DNA from: Mycobacterium sp. MFM001
GTDB taxonomy: Bacteria; Actinomycetota; Actinomycetes; Mycobacteriales; Mycobacteriaceae
Direction of reading: 5' to 3'
Assembly: GCF_003402475.1 (NCBI RefSeq)
Contig: NZ_BFAB01000002.1
Span: 248,001-312,000 of the forward strand
DNA: 64,000 nt
In this document: one piece after another, positions 40,815 to 48,441 of the stretch
How the letters are laid out: every line of letters begins with the position of its first letter
How positions within the stretch are numbered: position 1 is the stretch's first letter
Notes under the pieces: generated by a model
The model's input: only the letters and a program-made list of their open reading frames with translations
Database searches by the model: none
Told to the model about the DNA's origin: nothing
Made by a program: the position numbers and the translations under genes

Positions 40815-41980
40815 GCGGCGGACTCGGCGGCAAGGCTGCCATCGCCGGGATCGGCCAGACCGAGTTCTCGAAGGAATCCGGCCGCAGCGAGATGCAACTG
40901 GCCTGCGAAGCGGTCAAAGCGGCGCTCGACGACGCAGGCCTGCAGCCTGCCGACGTGGACGGCATGGTGACCTTCACCGTCGACCAGAACGAGGAGATCG
41001 AGGTCGCCCGCAACGTCGGGATCAAAGACCTCACCTTCTTCACCCGTGTCCCGCACGGTGGCGGCGCTGCGGCCGGCACTGTCATGCAGGCCGCCATGGC
41101 CATCGCGACTGGTGTCGCGGACGTCGTGGTCTGCTATCGCGCGTTCAACGAACGGTCCGGTTTTCGTTTCGGCGGTGCCGGCCGCCAGATGACCGCTCCC
41201 CCGCCGTGGTTGGCGCCCTACGCGCCGTTCGGCTTGATGACACCGGCAGGTTGGGTGGCCCTGCACGCGCAGCGGTACATGTCGACCTACGGGGTCACCA
41301 ACGAGGACTTCGGGAAAATCTCGGTGATCGACCGTATCCATGCCGCCAAGAACCCGGACGCCTGGTTCTACGAACGTCCGATCACCCTCGAGGACCACCA
41401 GAAGTCTCGGTGGATCATCGAACCGGTCCTGCGGCTGCTGGACTGCTGCCAGGAAAGCGACGGCGGGGTGGCGATCGTCGTGACCAGCGTTGCGCGGGCG
41501 CGTGACCTTGCCAAGCCAGCGGCGGTCGTCACTGCGGCGGCTCAGGGCGCGGCCTACGACGGCGAGGTCATGACCAGCTACTACCGCGACGACATCACCG
41601 GACTGCCGGAGATGGGTGTCGTCGGCGACAAGCTATGGCGCGACTCAGGTTTGGGGCCCGCCGACATCCAGACGGCGTTCCTGTACGACCATTTCACGCC
41701 GTTCGTGTTCACCCAGCTCGAGGAGCTCGGCTTCTGCGGTCGCGGCGAGGCCAAAGACTTCGTGTCGATCGAGCGCATGTCGCTGGGTGGGTCGCTGCCG
41801 ATCAACACCAACGGCGGGCTGCTCGGCGAGGCCTACATTCACGGCATGAACGGCATTACCGAGGCCGTGCGGCAAATACGCGGAACTTCGCACAACCAGG
41901 TCGACAATGTCGAGCATGTACTCGTCACATCGGGCACCGGTGTGCCCACCAGTGGCCTTATCCTCGCCCCGGCTTCCTAG
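40811..41980 (+). CDS. Ltp2-like thiolase-fold protein (retro-aldolase candidate)
   Basis: A 389-aa SCP-x/thiolase-fold protein beginning MSGGLGGKAAIAGIGQTEFSKESGRS, the typical opening of lipid-transfer thiolases. Family phrases include GGGAAAGTVMQAAMAIATGVADVVVCYRA, the LDCCQESDGGVAIVV segment and the closing SGTGVPTSGLIL. As the last structural gene of the igr-like operon and with a DUF35 partner encoded upstream, it most likely acts as an aldolase releasing propionyl-CoA rather than as a true thiolase. A TetR gene follows after about 36 bases. Confidence 0.9.
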   Translation: MSGGLGGKAAIAGIGQTEFSKESGRSEMQLACEAVKAALDDAGLQPADVDGMVTFTVDQNEEIEVARNVGIKDLTFFTRVPHGGGAAAGTVMQAAMAIATGVADVVVCYRAFNERSGFRFGGAGRQMTAPPPWLAPYAPFGLMTPAGWVALHAQRYMSTYGVTNEDFGKISVIDRIHAAKNPDAWFYERPITLEDHQKSRWIIEPVLRLLDCCQESDGGVAIVVTSVARARDLAKPAAVVTAAAQGAAYDGEVMTSYYRDDITGLPEMGVVGDKLWRDSGLGPADIQTAFLYDHFTPFVFTQLEELGFCGRGEAKDFVSIERMSLGGSLPINTNGGLLGEAYIHGMNGITEAVRQIRGTSHNQVDNVEHVLVTSGTGVPTSGLILAPAS

Positions 41981-42003
41981 GCCTGGCGTCGTCGCGCGGA
42001 CGT

Positions 42004-42009
42004 TATGGT
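42004..42009 (+). promoter_or_regulatory. -10 box of the TetR gene
   Basis: TATGGT ends seven bases before GTG 42017, so the TetR gene can be read from a leaderless message independently of the upstream operon. Confidence 0.45.
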
Positions 42010-42016
42010 CTGTGGG

Positions 42017-42652
42017 GTGGGTAGGTCAGGGCAGGCGATGACACAGCAAACCGAGCTTGAGACGCGCGACGCGATCGTCTCTGCGGCGTTCGCCTGTTTC
42101 CGGACCCGGGGCCTGAGCAAGACGACCATCGTCGACATCGCGCGCCAAGCGGGAGTCTCACGCAGCACCGTCTACGAATACTTTCCTGACAAGGGTGCGG
42201 TTGTCGAAGCCTGCGCGGAAGCAGCCTCGCAGCGCTTTTATCGGAACATGGCCAAGGTGGTCAACCGGGGCGAGACCCTCGAAGACAAGTTGGTCCGCGC
42301 GGCGGTGTTCGTTGTTCAGGCGCGCAGAGTGGTCGAGCCGGAGAAGTATTTCGACCAGGAGGAGGTTGACCTCCTGCTGACCAAGAATTCCGCGGTGCTG
42401 CTGCAGGAATGCGGCGACTTCATCGCGCCGTTCCTGGTTGCCGCGAAACTCACCGGCGAAGTTCGCAAGGACCTCGACGTGGCCGCAGCCGCCGAGTGGT
42501 TCGCGCGAATTCTGTTCTCCCTCTTCACGACACCGTCACCTCGCATCGACATGCACGACGATTCCGCTGTCGCAGAATTTGTGCGCCCCTTCGCGGTCCG
42601 GGGCTTCATTGACGACCGCGCTGCGCGGACGCGACGGGCCGCCGCAGGGTAG
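42017..42652 (+). CDS. TetR-family transcriptional regulator
   Basis: A TetR protein of 211 aa if GTG 42017 is used (leaderless, -10 at 42004-42009); ATG 42038 (MTQQTELETRD) with AGGGCAGG upstream is the alternative. The helix-turn-helix is TTIVDIARQAGVSRSTVYEYF, followed by PDKGAVVEAC. The C-terminal ligand domain shows no special motif. Its position after the igr-like operon suggests it controls that operon or the divergent unknown genes to its right. No palindrome matching the cluster elements is seen at its own promoter. Confidence 0.86.
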   Translation: MGRSGQAMTQQTELETRDAIVSAAFACFRTRGLSKTTIVDIARQAGVSRSTVYEYFPDKGAVVEACAEAASQRFYRNMAKVVNRGETLEDKLVRAAVFVVQARRVVEPEKYFDQEEVDLLLTKNSAVLLQECGDFIAPFLVAAKLTGEVRKDLDVAAAAEWFARILFSLFTTPSPRIDMHDDSAVAEFVRPFAVRGFIDDRAARTRRAAAG

Positions 42653-42661
42653 CGAGGGATC

Positions 42662-42964
42662 TCAGTCGCTCGCGGGTAGCGGCTTGGCTTCCTTGAGCGT
42701 CAACGGGATTTCACCGACGCTGAGCGTGCCGGCCCCTGCCTTGGTAACCAGCAGTTCGCCGCCCGAGTCATCGGTGTAGCGCTTGCCCATCACCGTGCCG
42801 CCGGAAAATGCCGGGTCAGGGCTACCGAGCGGCGACCCGTCGGAGTCCACGGGCACCATTGCCGCACCGCCGCACCGCAGCTCGTCGAAGGCAGTAGTGG
42901 CCTTGACCACGATCACCTGTGTATCGCAAACCTGGCTGCGCAGCCGCGAGCCCGTTTTGATCAT
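42662..42964 (-). CDS. Conserved-looking small protein of unknown function
   Basis: A 100-aa protein from ATG 42964, chosen because a GAGGGG site lies six bases upstream; the longer frame to 43204 crosses the intergenic operator. It begins MIKTGSRLRSQVCDTQVIVV and has two cysteines (VCDT and LRCGGAAMVP) and a Gly-rich C-terminal half. The double cysteine and short beta-rich segments might bind a metal, but no family is recognised. Divergent from the unknown gene at 43154, with the 16-bp element between them. Confidence 0.7.
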   Translation of the reverse strand: MIKTGSRLRSQVCDTQVIVVKATTAFDELRCGGAAMVPVDSDGSPLGSPDPAFSGGTVMGKRYTDDSGGELLVTKAGAGTLSVGEIPLTLKEAKPLPASD

Positions 42965-43020
42965 GTTGATCCCCTCATCGTTGGACGCCCTTATGCGGCA
43001 ATCCGCTCGCACGCCCGCGC

Positions 43021-43036
43021 GGATATGTGTATTCTC
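43021..43036. promoter_or_regulatory. Degenerate 16-bp element between two unknown genes
   Basis: GGATATGTGTATTCTC on the plus strand (GGATA-N6-TTCTC). TATTCT (43030-43035) could be the -10 for the rightward gene, whose ATG is at 43154. The surrounding stretch to about 43075 is unusually AT-rich for this DNA. Confidence 0.45.
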
Positions 43037-43153
43037 AAAAACAAAATTACGTATTATCGCCATAATCTCACATTGGCTTTCGGGGGACCAGTCCGGATCG
43101 CAGGAGGACACCGGCGATGCGGAACAGAAGGGCTGACCAATGGTAGGAAATCG

Positions 43154-43705
43154 ATGACACCGGCAACCCGCGACGACCGCACCCGGCTCGTGGGAGGCCC
43201 GCACACTGAGGAGAGTCGCGCAACCCCCTATCGGCTGGCGGTCTTGGGGGCTAACGAACCGGACGTAGTCTGGGCAGCGGGCGGACTGCTCTATGACGGG
43301 TCTGTCAGGGGCTGGAATATCACGGTGTACTTGGCCGAGTGTCGCGATGACCGGCCCTTGCGGATCCTCGGAGTCAACTCCGAACTGCTCGACGGCTTCT
43401 CCAGCGAAGCACAGCGGCCGGACGCAATCATCGCTTCGTCAGGCTTGTTCGGTGAAAATAACGTTGTACGCGCATATTTCGAGGACACGTCGCGACCCAA
43501 CCGCGCGGACGTCGCTGTCTGGGGCGGCGAACGGCCGCTGAATCCTCGTCGCGGCGCCCAACAGCTCGAACATCGGCTCAGCGCAGCCGCTCGCGCGTTC
43601 AAAGTGCAGGCGATGATCGCCGCCAGGCTGGACCCGGAATCAGTTGATCCAATCGAGGTATTCCGCGGCGACGAGCAAAGCTTCCTGGCCGCGCAACTGT
43701 TATAG
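43154..43705 (+). CDS. Protein of unknown function (183 aa)
   Basis: A soluble protein starting MTPATRDDRTRLVGG with a TAGGAA site upstream; an open frame from 43025 is possible but lacks a ribosome site. It contains a strand-turn phrase LAVLGANEPDVVWAAGGLLYDG and a later SSGLFGENNVVRAYFED. Phrases of the form LGANEPDVVWAAGG suggest a glycine-rich loop, but the fold is not recognised. It ends 13 bases before the convergent P450 stop. Its promoter carries the cluster element, so it probably belongs to the same regulon. Confidence 0.65.
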   Translation: MTPATRDDRTRLVGGPHTEESRATPYRLAVLGANEPDVVWAAGGLLYDGSVRGWNITVYLAECRDDRPLRILGVNSELLDGFSSEAQRPDAIIASSGLFGENNVVRAYFEDTSRPNRADVAVWGGERPLNPRRGAQQLEHRLSAAARAFKVQAMIAARLDPESVDPIEVFRGDEQSFLAAQLL

Positions 43706-43718
43706 CCGTCAGATGCGC

Positions 43719-44948
43719 TCAGCGTCTGGCACGAACGGGTACGTTAGACCACCCTGACACGTTTGACATCTCAACCCGACGCAAACCGTCCCTGTCGACC
43801 TCATACTCAGGGATGAGGTCAAGCAACGCGTCGAACGCGATTCGGCTTTCCATTCGCGCGAGCGCGGCGCCGAGGCAGCTGTGGATGCCGTAGCCGAAGG
43901 CGAGGTTGAATCCCATTTTGCGTTCGCGGTCGATGTCAAGCCGGTCGGGGTCGGGGAACATGCGCTCGTCGCGGGTCGCCGAACCGGTCACCAAGAGAAC
44001 GGCGCTGCCCTCGGGAATTGTCGTGTCATGCAAGACCACGTCGCGGGTTGTGACGCGCACCTGATATTGCGACGGGGCCTCATACCTGAGTAGTTCCTCG
44101 ACTGCAGCCGGGATCTTGCTGCGATCCGCGCGCAGCTTCTCCCACTCGGAGGGGAAGTCGGCGAAGGCGACCATCGCGTTGCCGATCAACTTCGTGACGG
44201 TTTCCGCGCCAGCACCGCCGAGCATGGTTGCGAAGCCGGTGATGTCGACATCGCTGAGTTTCTCGACCTGGCCGTCACGTTCGATTTCGGTTGCGATCAG
44301 CCGACTTATCATGTCGTCGGCGGGCTTGGCTCGTCGCTGTTGAACGAGGTCGTAGTAGTACATCCCGGTGGCGACTGAGGCTTGGTAACCCTCATCTGTG
44401 ACGTGGATCTGTCCAGGCTTGCGCTCCAACAGCAAGTCGAGCCAAAGCCGGATTTGCTGCCTATCCTCCGGTGGCACTCCGAGCATGGTCGTGATGATCT
44501 CGACGGGGAAGAGAGCCGAGAAGTCGGCCACAGCGTCAAACGACGAGGGGTCCACCCCCGCAAGAGCACTGTGGATTTTCTCCCGCACCATGTCTTCGAG
44601 GTTGGCGATGGCACGCGGAGTGAAGACGTTGCTCACCAGTTTGCGCATCCTCTGGTGCTCCGGGGGATCCATCGAGATGATCACCTTGGGCACCGGAATG
44701 GACTGGTCGGGAGCCTTGACCATGTCGAGAGTCGCGCCCTTGGCTGAGGAGTAGGTCTCGTGATCTCTGGAGGCTTCCGCAACGTCGTGGTAGCGGGACA
44801 GGGCATAGAAGTCCCACTTTTCGCTGTAATAGACCGGCATTTCGTCGCGCATCCGCCGGTAGGTGTCGAACGCCCCGTTGAAGAACTCCTCGGAGAAAGG
44901 GTCGAATTCCACCGTGCTGTCCGACTCGGCGCGGCGCGTCGCAGTCAT
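43719..44948 (-). CDS. Cytochrome P450
   Basis: A 409-aa P450. I-helix GGAGAETVTKL retains the Glu-Thr pair, ExxR lies in EELLRYEAP, and the haem loop is FGYGIHSCLG. It begins MTATRRAESDSTVEFDPFSEEFF. The start overlaps the stop of the CoA-transferase gene by four bases, so the pair is an operon with CoA transfer encoded first. It resembles the P450 at 6191-7387 in N-terminal phrasing (YALSRYHDVA versus YALSRYSDVA), suggesting the two are paralogues. Confidence 0.92.
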   Translation of the reverse strand: MTATRRAESDSTVEFDPFSEEFFNGAFDTYRRMRDEMPVYYSEKWDFYALSRYHDVAEASRDHETYSSAKGATLDMVKAPDQSIPVPKVIISMDPPEHQRMRKLVSNVFTPRAIANLEDMVREKIHSALAGVDPSSFDAVADFSALFPVEIITTMLGVPPEDRQQIRLWLDLLLERKPGQIHVTDEGYQASVATGMYYYDLVQQRRAKPADDMISRLIATEIERDGQVEKLSDVDITGFATMLGGAGAETVTKLIGNAMVAFADFPSEWEKLRADRSKIPAAVEELLRYEAPSQYQVRVTTRDVVLHDTTIPEGSAVLLVTGSATRDERMFPDPDRLDIDRERKMGFNLAFGYGIHSCLGAALARMESRIAFDALLDLIPEYEVDRDGLRRVEMSNVSGWSNVPVRARR

Positions 44949-46132
44949 AGTACGGCTCCACTTTCCTTGTAGTGCATGATTGTGTCCCAGTCCATTCCGG
45001 CTTCCATCAACACTTCTTCAGTGTGTTGACCGTGTTCGGGGGCGCCGGGTGACACGACCGGTCGTTCGTCGAACTGGACCGGATTCGTGGGCATCGCATA
45101 CGGGACACCGCTCATCGTCGTCGTATGAGCGAGGTAGCCGTTCGCGGTGACCGCCGGGTCATCACAGACCTCAGCCGGTGTCTGCACCACACCCCATGCG
45201 CCCGATACGCTTGCCAGGATCTCGCGCCACTCGGCCAGTGTGCGTTGCGCGAAAGCCTTGTCCATCAAGGCGATCAGTGCTGTGCGATTCTCGAATCGGG
45301 ATGCTGGATCGGCGAATCGCGGGTCGTCGACGACTTCGGCGAGACCGATCGCGTTCATCGTCTCGGCAAAGAACTTGTCGAGCTGCAGCATCATCAGGGT
45401 GACGTAACGATCATCCTTCGTGCGGTAGTTGCCGACCAGGGGGTTGGGCGCGTCGGCGTGGCCATACTTGGGGATGGCTCCGCCCCCGTGGATTTGGCTC
45501 ACAGAGAGGTCGGGACCGAGGTTCCACGCGGCCAGTCCAAGCAACGACACATCCACCAGCGAGCCGTGCCCAGTGGTGGCCCGTTTATAGAGCGCCGCCG
45601 CGATGCCGCCGGCAATGGCCATTCCGCCGAGCAGGTCCCCGAACGCCGGCCGCGACCGCACCAACTCGTCGCCGTCCTCGGTCAGCACCGCGGCAATCCC
45701 GCCGCGCGACCAGTAAGAGACGCCGTCATAGCCCGGTTTGTCCGCATCGGGCCCTTTTGGACCGTGCCCCGAGCCGCGCACGTACACGATATTCGGGTTC
45801 ACCGCCCGGATGTCGTCGACATCGATGCCGAGACGTTTGCGTCGGCTCGGGAGGTAGTTGGTGAGGAAGACGTCGCAGCTCTTTGACAATTCGCGGATGA
45901 CCTCTCGGCCGCCTTCGCTGCGCAAGTCGATGCCTATCGACTTCTTTCCGCGGTTGGGGATCTCGATCATGTAGTTGACCGAGCCGCCACCCTCGTCCAC
46001 GATGCCCATGGTCACCAGGCCACGTTGCGGGTCCCCACCGTCGATCGGTTCGACCTTGATGACCTCTGCGCCCCATTCGGCGAGGACCGCGCCGGCCGAC
46101 GGCACGAATGTCCATGCCGCGACCTCGAGCAC
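44945..46132 (-). CDS. Family III CoA-transferase (CaiB/BaiF)
   Basis: A single-domain CoA-transferase of 395 aa if read from GTG 46132. The catalytic Asp is in RSRPAFGDLLGGMAIAGG, with NRGKKSIGIDL and VRGSGHGPKGPDADKPGYDG as further family motifs. Most relatives begin five to eight residues earlier with a phrase like LSGVRVLEVA; the frame here continues upstream as LSGVR, and the only start-like codon for it is CTG at 46147. The true start is therefore uncertain. Together with the overlapping P450 gene it would load CoA onto an acid and a P450 would oxidise a related molecule. Confidence 0.88.
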   Translation of the reverse strand: MLEVAAWTFVPSAGAVLAEWGAEVIKVEPIDGGDPQRGLVTMGIVDEGGGSVNYMIEIPNRGKKSIGIDLRSEGGREVIRELSKSCDVFLTNYLPSRRKRLGIDVDDIRAVNPNIVYVRGSGHGPKGPDADKPGYDGVSYWSRGGIAAVLTEDGDELVRSRPAFGDLLGGMAIAGGIAAALYKRATTGHGSLVDVSLLGLAAWNLGPDLSVSQIHGGGAIPKYGHADAPNPLVGNYRTKDDRYVTLMMLQLDKFFAETMNAIGLAEVVDDPRFADPASRFENRTALIALMDKAFAQRTLAEWREILASVSGAWGVVQTPAEVCDDPAVTANGYLAHTTTMSGVPYAMPTNPVQFDERPVVSPGAPEHGQHTEEVLMEAGMDWDTIMHYKESGAVL

Positions 46133-46432
46133 GCGGACACCGCTCAGAACTCCGTCACTGCTGATTTGAGGCCTCCATCAATGCGTGCGTCATCGCCTCT
46201 GAAGCATGCGGCCAGCGGCGATAATGCTGATTTGCATATCCGAGAATTGCAGTTTTGGCGCGGTTTGTAAACCGGTCCGGCCGCTTAGGCTGGCGGCTGT
46301 CGGTACGTCATCGTCGTCGTCGCCGCCGCCCGTTGGCCCACCCGAGATCGAGAACGTTTATTCTCTAATATCTACACAGGCATTATCCTGTTCTGGTGCG
46401 GCTACTGTTACAACACGAAGATCGCTGATCAC
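46133..46432. other. Intergenic region, divergent CoA-transferase and FadD genes
   Basis: This 300-bp gap holds no supportable gene; ORFs through it are out of phase with any recognisable protein. It contains a short GTC/GCC trinucleotide run near 46306-46332, GATAATGCTGATTTGC (46220-46235) loosely resembling the cluster element, and the strong element at 46350. Confidence 0.5.
46350..46365. promoter_or_regulatory. 16-bp palindrome (operator candidate)
   Basis: GAGAACGTTTATTCTC with exact GAGAA/TTCTC arms. TATTCT (46359-46364) or TAATAT (46366-46371) could be the -10 for the FadD gene at 46433. Confidence 0.65.
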
Positions 46433-48073
46433 ATGCCATTCCCGGCGATCACACCCACCGTCCCAACCCTCCTGCGTTGGGCTGCAGCACGGTTCGCCGA
46501 TAGGACCTATCTCATTGTCGACGGTCAGAGGCTCACTTACGCCGAGTTGGAGCGTCGGTCGGCCCGATTGGCTCGAGCGCTATTGGCCGAGGGGATCGGC
46601 AAAGGTGACCACGTGGGAATCCTGATGCCCAACAGCGCCGACTGGGCGATCGCCTGGTTCGCCACGACTCGCATCGGGGCAGTTGCGGTGCCGCTCAACA
46701 CGTTCTACAAAGCCAACGAGTTGTCATGGACCATTCGGCACGCCGACCTACAGGCCATCTTGGCGTGGCCGGCCTTCCGCAGCCACGACTTCCTCGGCCG
46801 GCTGGAAGAGGCGCTTCCCGGGCTCGCCCAACAATGCTCACCCGGACAGATCGTCGTCAAGGCGGCACCCTATCTGCGCACGATCGCCGTCTGGGGATCC
46901 AGTGATCGCGCGTGGGCCACTCCAGTCGTCGACGATTCGACCGCCGCAGCCGCCGACAGTCGACAGATCGACACCGGATACCTGCTCGCCGTCGAATCCT
47001 GTGTCACCCCTGCTGACAACGTCACCATCATCTACACGTCGGGCAGTACCGGCGAACCCAAAGCACCGGTGCATACCCAGGGCACGCTGATCCGCCACAC
47101 CTACAACCTCACTCACGTCTACGTGGTCACCAGCGACGACGTGCTGTTTAGTTCCATGCCGTTTTTCTGGGTCGGTGGTCTGATCACAGCGCTACACGCG
47201 GTAATTCACCACGGCGCCACCCTTGTAAGCCAGCCCGCATTCGACGCCGCTGAGGCACTACGGCTCATCGAGCAGCATCGCGCCACTATCGCCCTAGGTT
47301 GGCCACAGCAAGGAAAGAGCCTGGCCGAACACCCCGACTACCGGTCGCGCGACCTCACCTCAATTCGACGGACAAGCATGCCTGCAATGGTTCCTCCAGA
47401 GCGACGCCCCGTCGGAGCGGACTCGCTTGGGATGACCGAACTTTGCGGAAACCACCTCGGTGCTGACCCTTATATCGAACAGCCGCCCGCGCGACGGAAC
47501 ACCGTTGGCCCGTCGATCGACGGACTGACCCACCACATCGTCGATCCCGACACCGGCGAACAGGTCCCGCCGGGGACCGTCGGCGAGATTTGGGTGCGGG
47601 GCTATTCGTTGATGCAACGGCTGTACAAGCGCGAGCGTGAAGATGTCTTCACACCGGACGGCTTCTACCGCACTGGGGACTGCGGTTCGCAGGACGCCGA
47701 CGGCTGGGTGACGTTCACCGGCCGCCTTGGCGACATGATCAAGACGGCCGGCGGAACGAACGTGACACCGGCCGAGGTGGAGTCGGCACTGACCGCCTGT
47801 GATGGCATTCTCGAGGCATACGTGGTGGGTGCCTCGGACGGCGACAACGGCACTGTGGTCGCGGCGGCCGTTGTGCCCAAGGCCGGCTGCAACATCGACG
47901 CTGACGCGCTGCGTGCCCAGCTACGCCTCGGTCTCTCGGCCTACAAGGTGCCAAAGCACATCTGGGTGGCGCCCAAAGCCGAACTTCCCTTTACCGATAC
48001 CGGAAAGGTCAAGAAAGCCGCGCTCGTCGAGCTGCTCGAGCAGCGCATGCGCCGCAGCCCGCGGGACACGTAA
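46433..48073 (+). CDS. Acyl-CoA ligase (FadD-like)
   Basis: A 546-aa ANL enzyme starting MPFPAITPTVPTLLRWAAARFADRTY. The phosphate loop is YTSGSTGEPKAPVH (Ala-Pro replaces the more usual Gly-Val after Lys), followed by GMTELCGNH, GFYRTGDCG, GRLGDMIKTAGGTNV and the lysine motif LPFTDTGKVKK. It is the last catabolic gene before the apparent core genome. It is controlled by the 16-bp element upstream. It groups with short or medium-chain FadDs; substrate unknown. Confidence 0.91.
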   Translation: MPFPAITPTVPTLLRWAAARFADRTYLIVDGQRLTYAELERRSARLARALLAEGIGKGDHVGILMPNSADWAIAWFATTRIGAVAVPLNTFYKANELSWTIRHADLQAILAWPAFRSHDFLGRLEEALPGLAQQCSPGQIVVKAAPYLRTIAVWGSSDRAWATPVVDDSTAAAADSRQIDTGYLLAVESCVTPADNVTIIYTSGSTGEPKAPVHTQGTLIRHTYNLTHVYVVTSDDVLFSSMPFFWVGGLITALHAVIHHGATLVSQPAFDAAEALRLIEQHRATIALGWPQQGKSLAEHPDYRSRDLTSIRRTSMPAMVPPERRPVGADSLGMTELCGNHLGADPYIEQPPARRNTVGPSIDGLTHHIVDPDTGEQVPPGTVGEIWVRGYSLMQRLYKREREDVFTPDGFYRTGDCGSQDADGWVTFTGRLGDMIKTAGGTNVTPAEVESALTACDGILEAYVVGASDGDNGTVVAAAVVPKAGCNIDADALRAQLRLGLSAYKVPKHIWVAPKAELPFTDTGKVKKAALVELLEQRMRRSPRDT

Positions 48074-48186
48074 CCAGTTATGTGACAGGTGTGACTGGCG
48101 AGCTGATTGTCGTCATCTGGCACCCCACTGGTAGCCGTCGCCGGTGTAGCTTCGGCAGTTAACGGCACCCAAGGTAAAGGCACGTC

Positions 48187-48441
48187 ATGCAAGGTCAATT
48201 GATGGTCCTGGCCCAGCTGGCCCCTGGTCAGCGGGCAACCATCGTGGGGATGATGCCGCAGGCAAACTCGGCGGTGGCCGGCCGGTTATGGCAGCTGGGT
48301 TTTCGGCCGACCACCCAGGTGGATGTGGTCCGTCGCGCGCCGCTGGGTGATCCGACGATCTACCGGGTGCAGGACACCGAGCTCTGTATTCGCCGCCGAG
48401 AGGCGCGCCTGATCCAAGTCCTCGCGGAAGCAGACCGATGA
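48187..48441 (+). CDS. feoA: FeoA ferrous-iron transport accessory protein
   Basis: An 84-aa SH3-like protein beginning MQGQLMVLAQLAPGQRATIV. FeoA is a small cytoplasmic partner of the ferrous iron permease FeoB. Family features are the two strand blocks around residues 15-30 and the RLWQLGFRPTTQVDVVRRAPLGDP segment followed by ELCIRRREA. AAAGGCA precedes the ATG. Overlaps feoB by four bases (ATGA). Confidence 0.92.
   Translation: MQGQLMVLAQLAPGQRATIVGMMPQANSAVAGRLWQLGFRPTTQVDVVRRAPLGDPTIYRVQDTELCIRRREARLIQVLAEADR

Noticed and set aside
46306..46332. GTC/GCC trinucleotide run as a possible tandem repeat
   Set aside because: Short, imperfect and common in GC-rich intergenic DNA; no evidence of variation or function.
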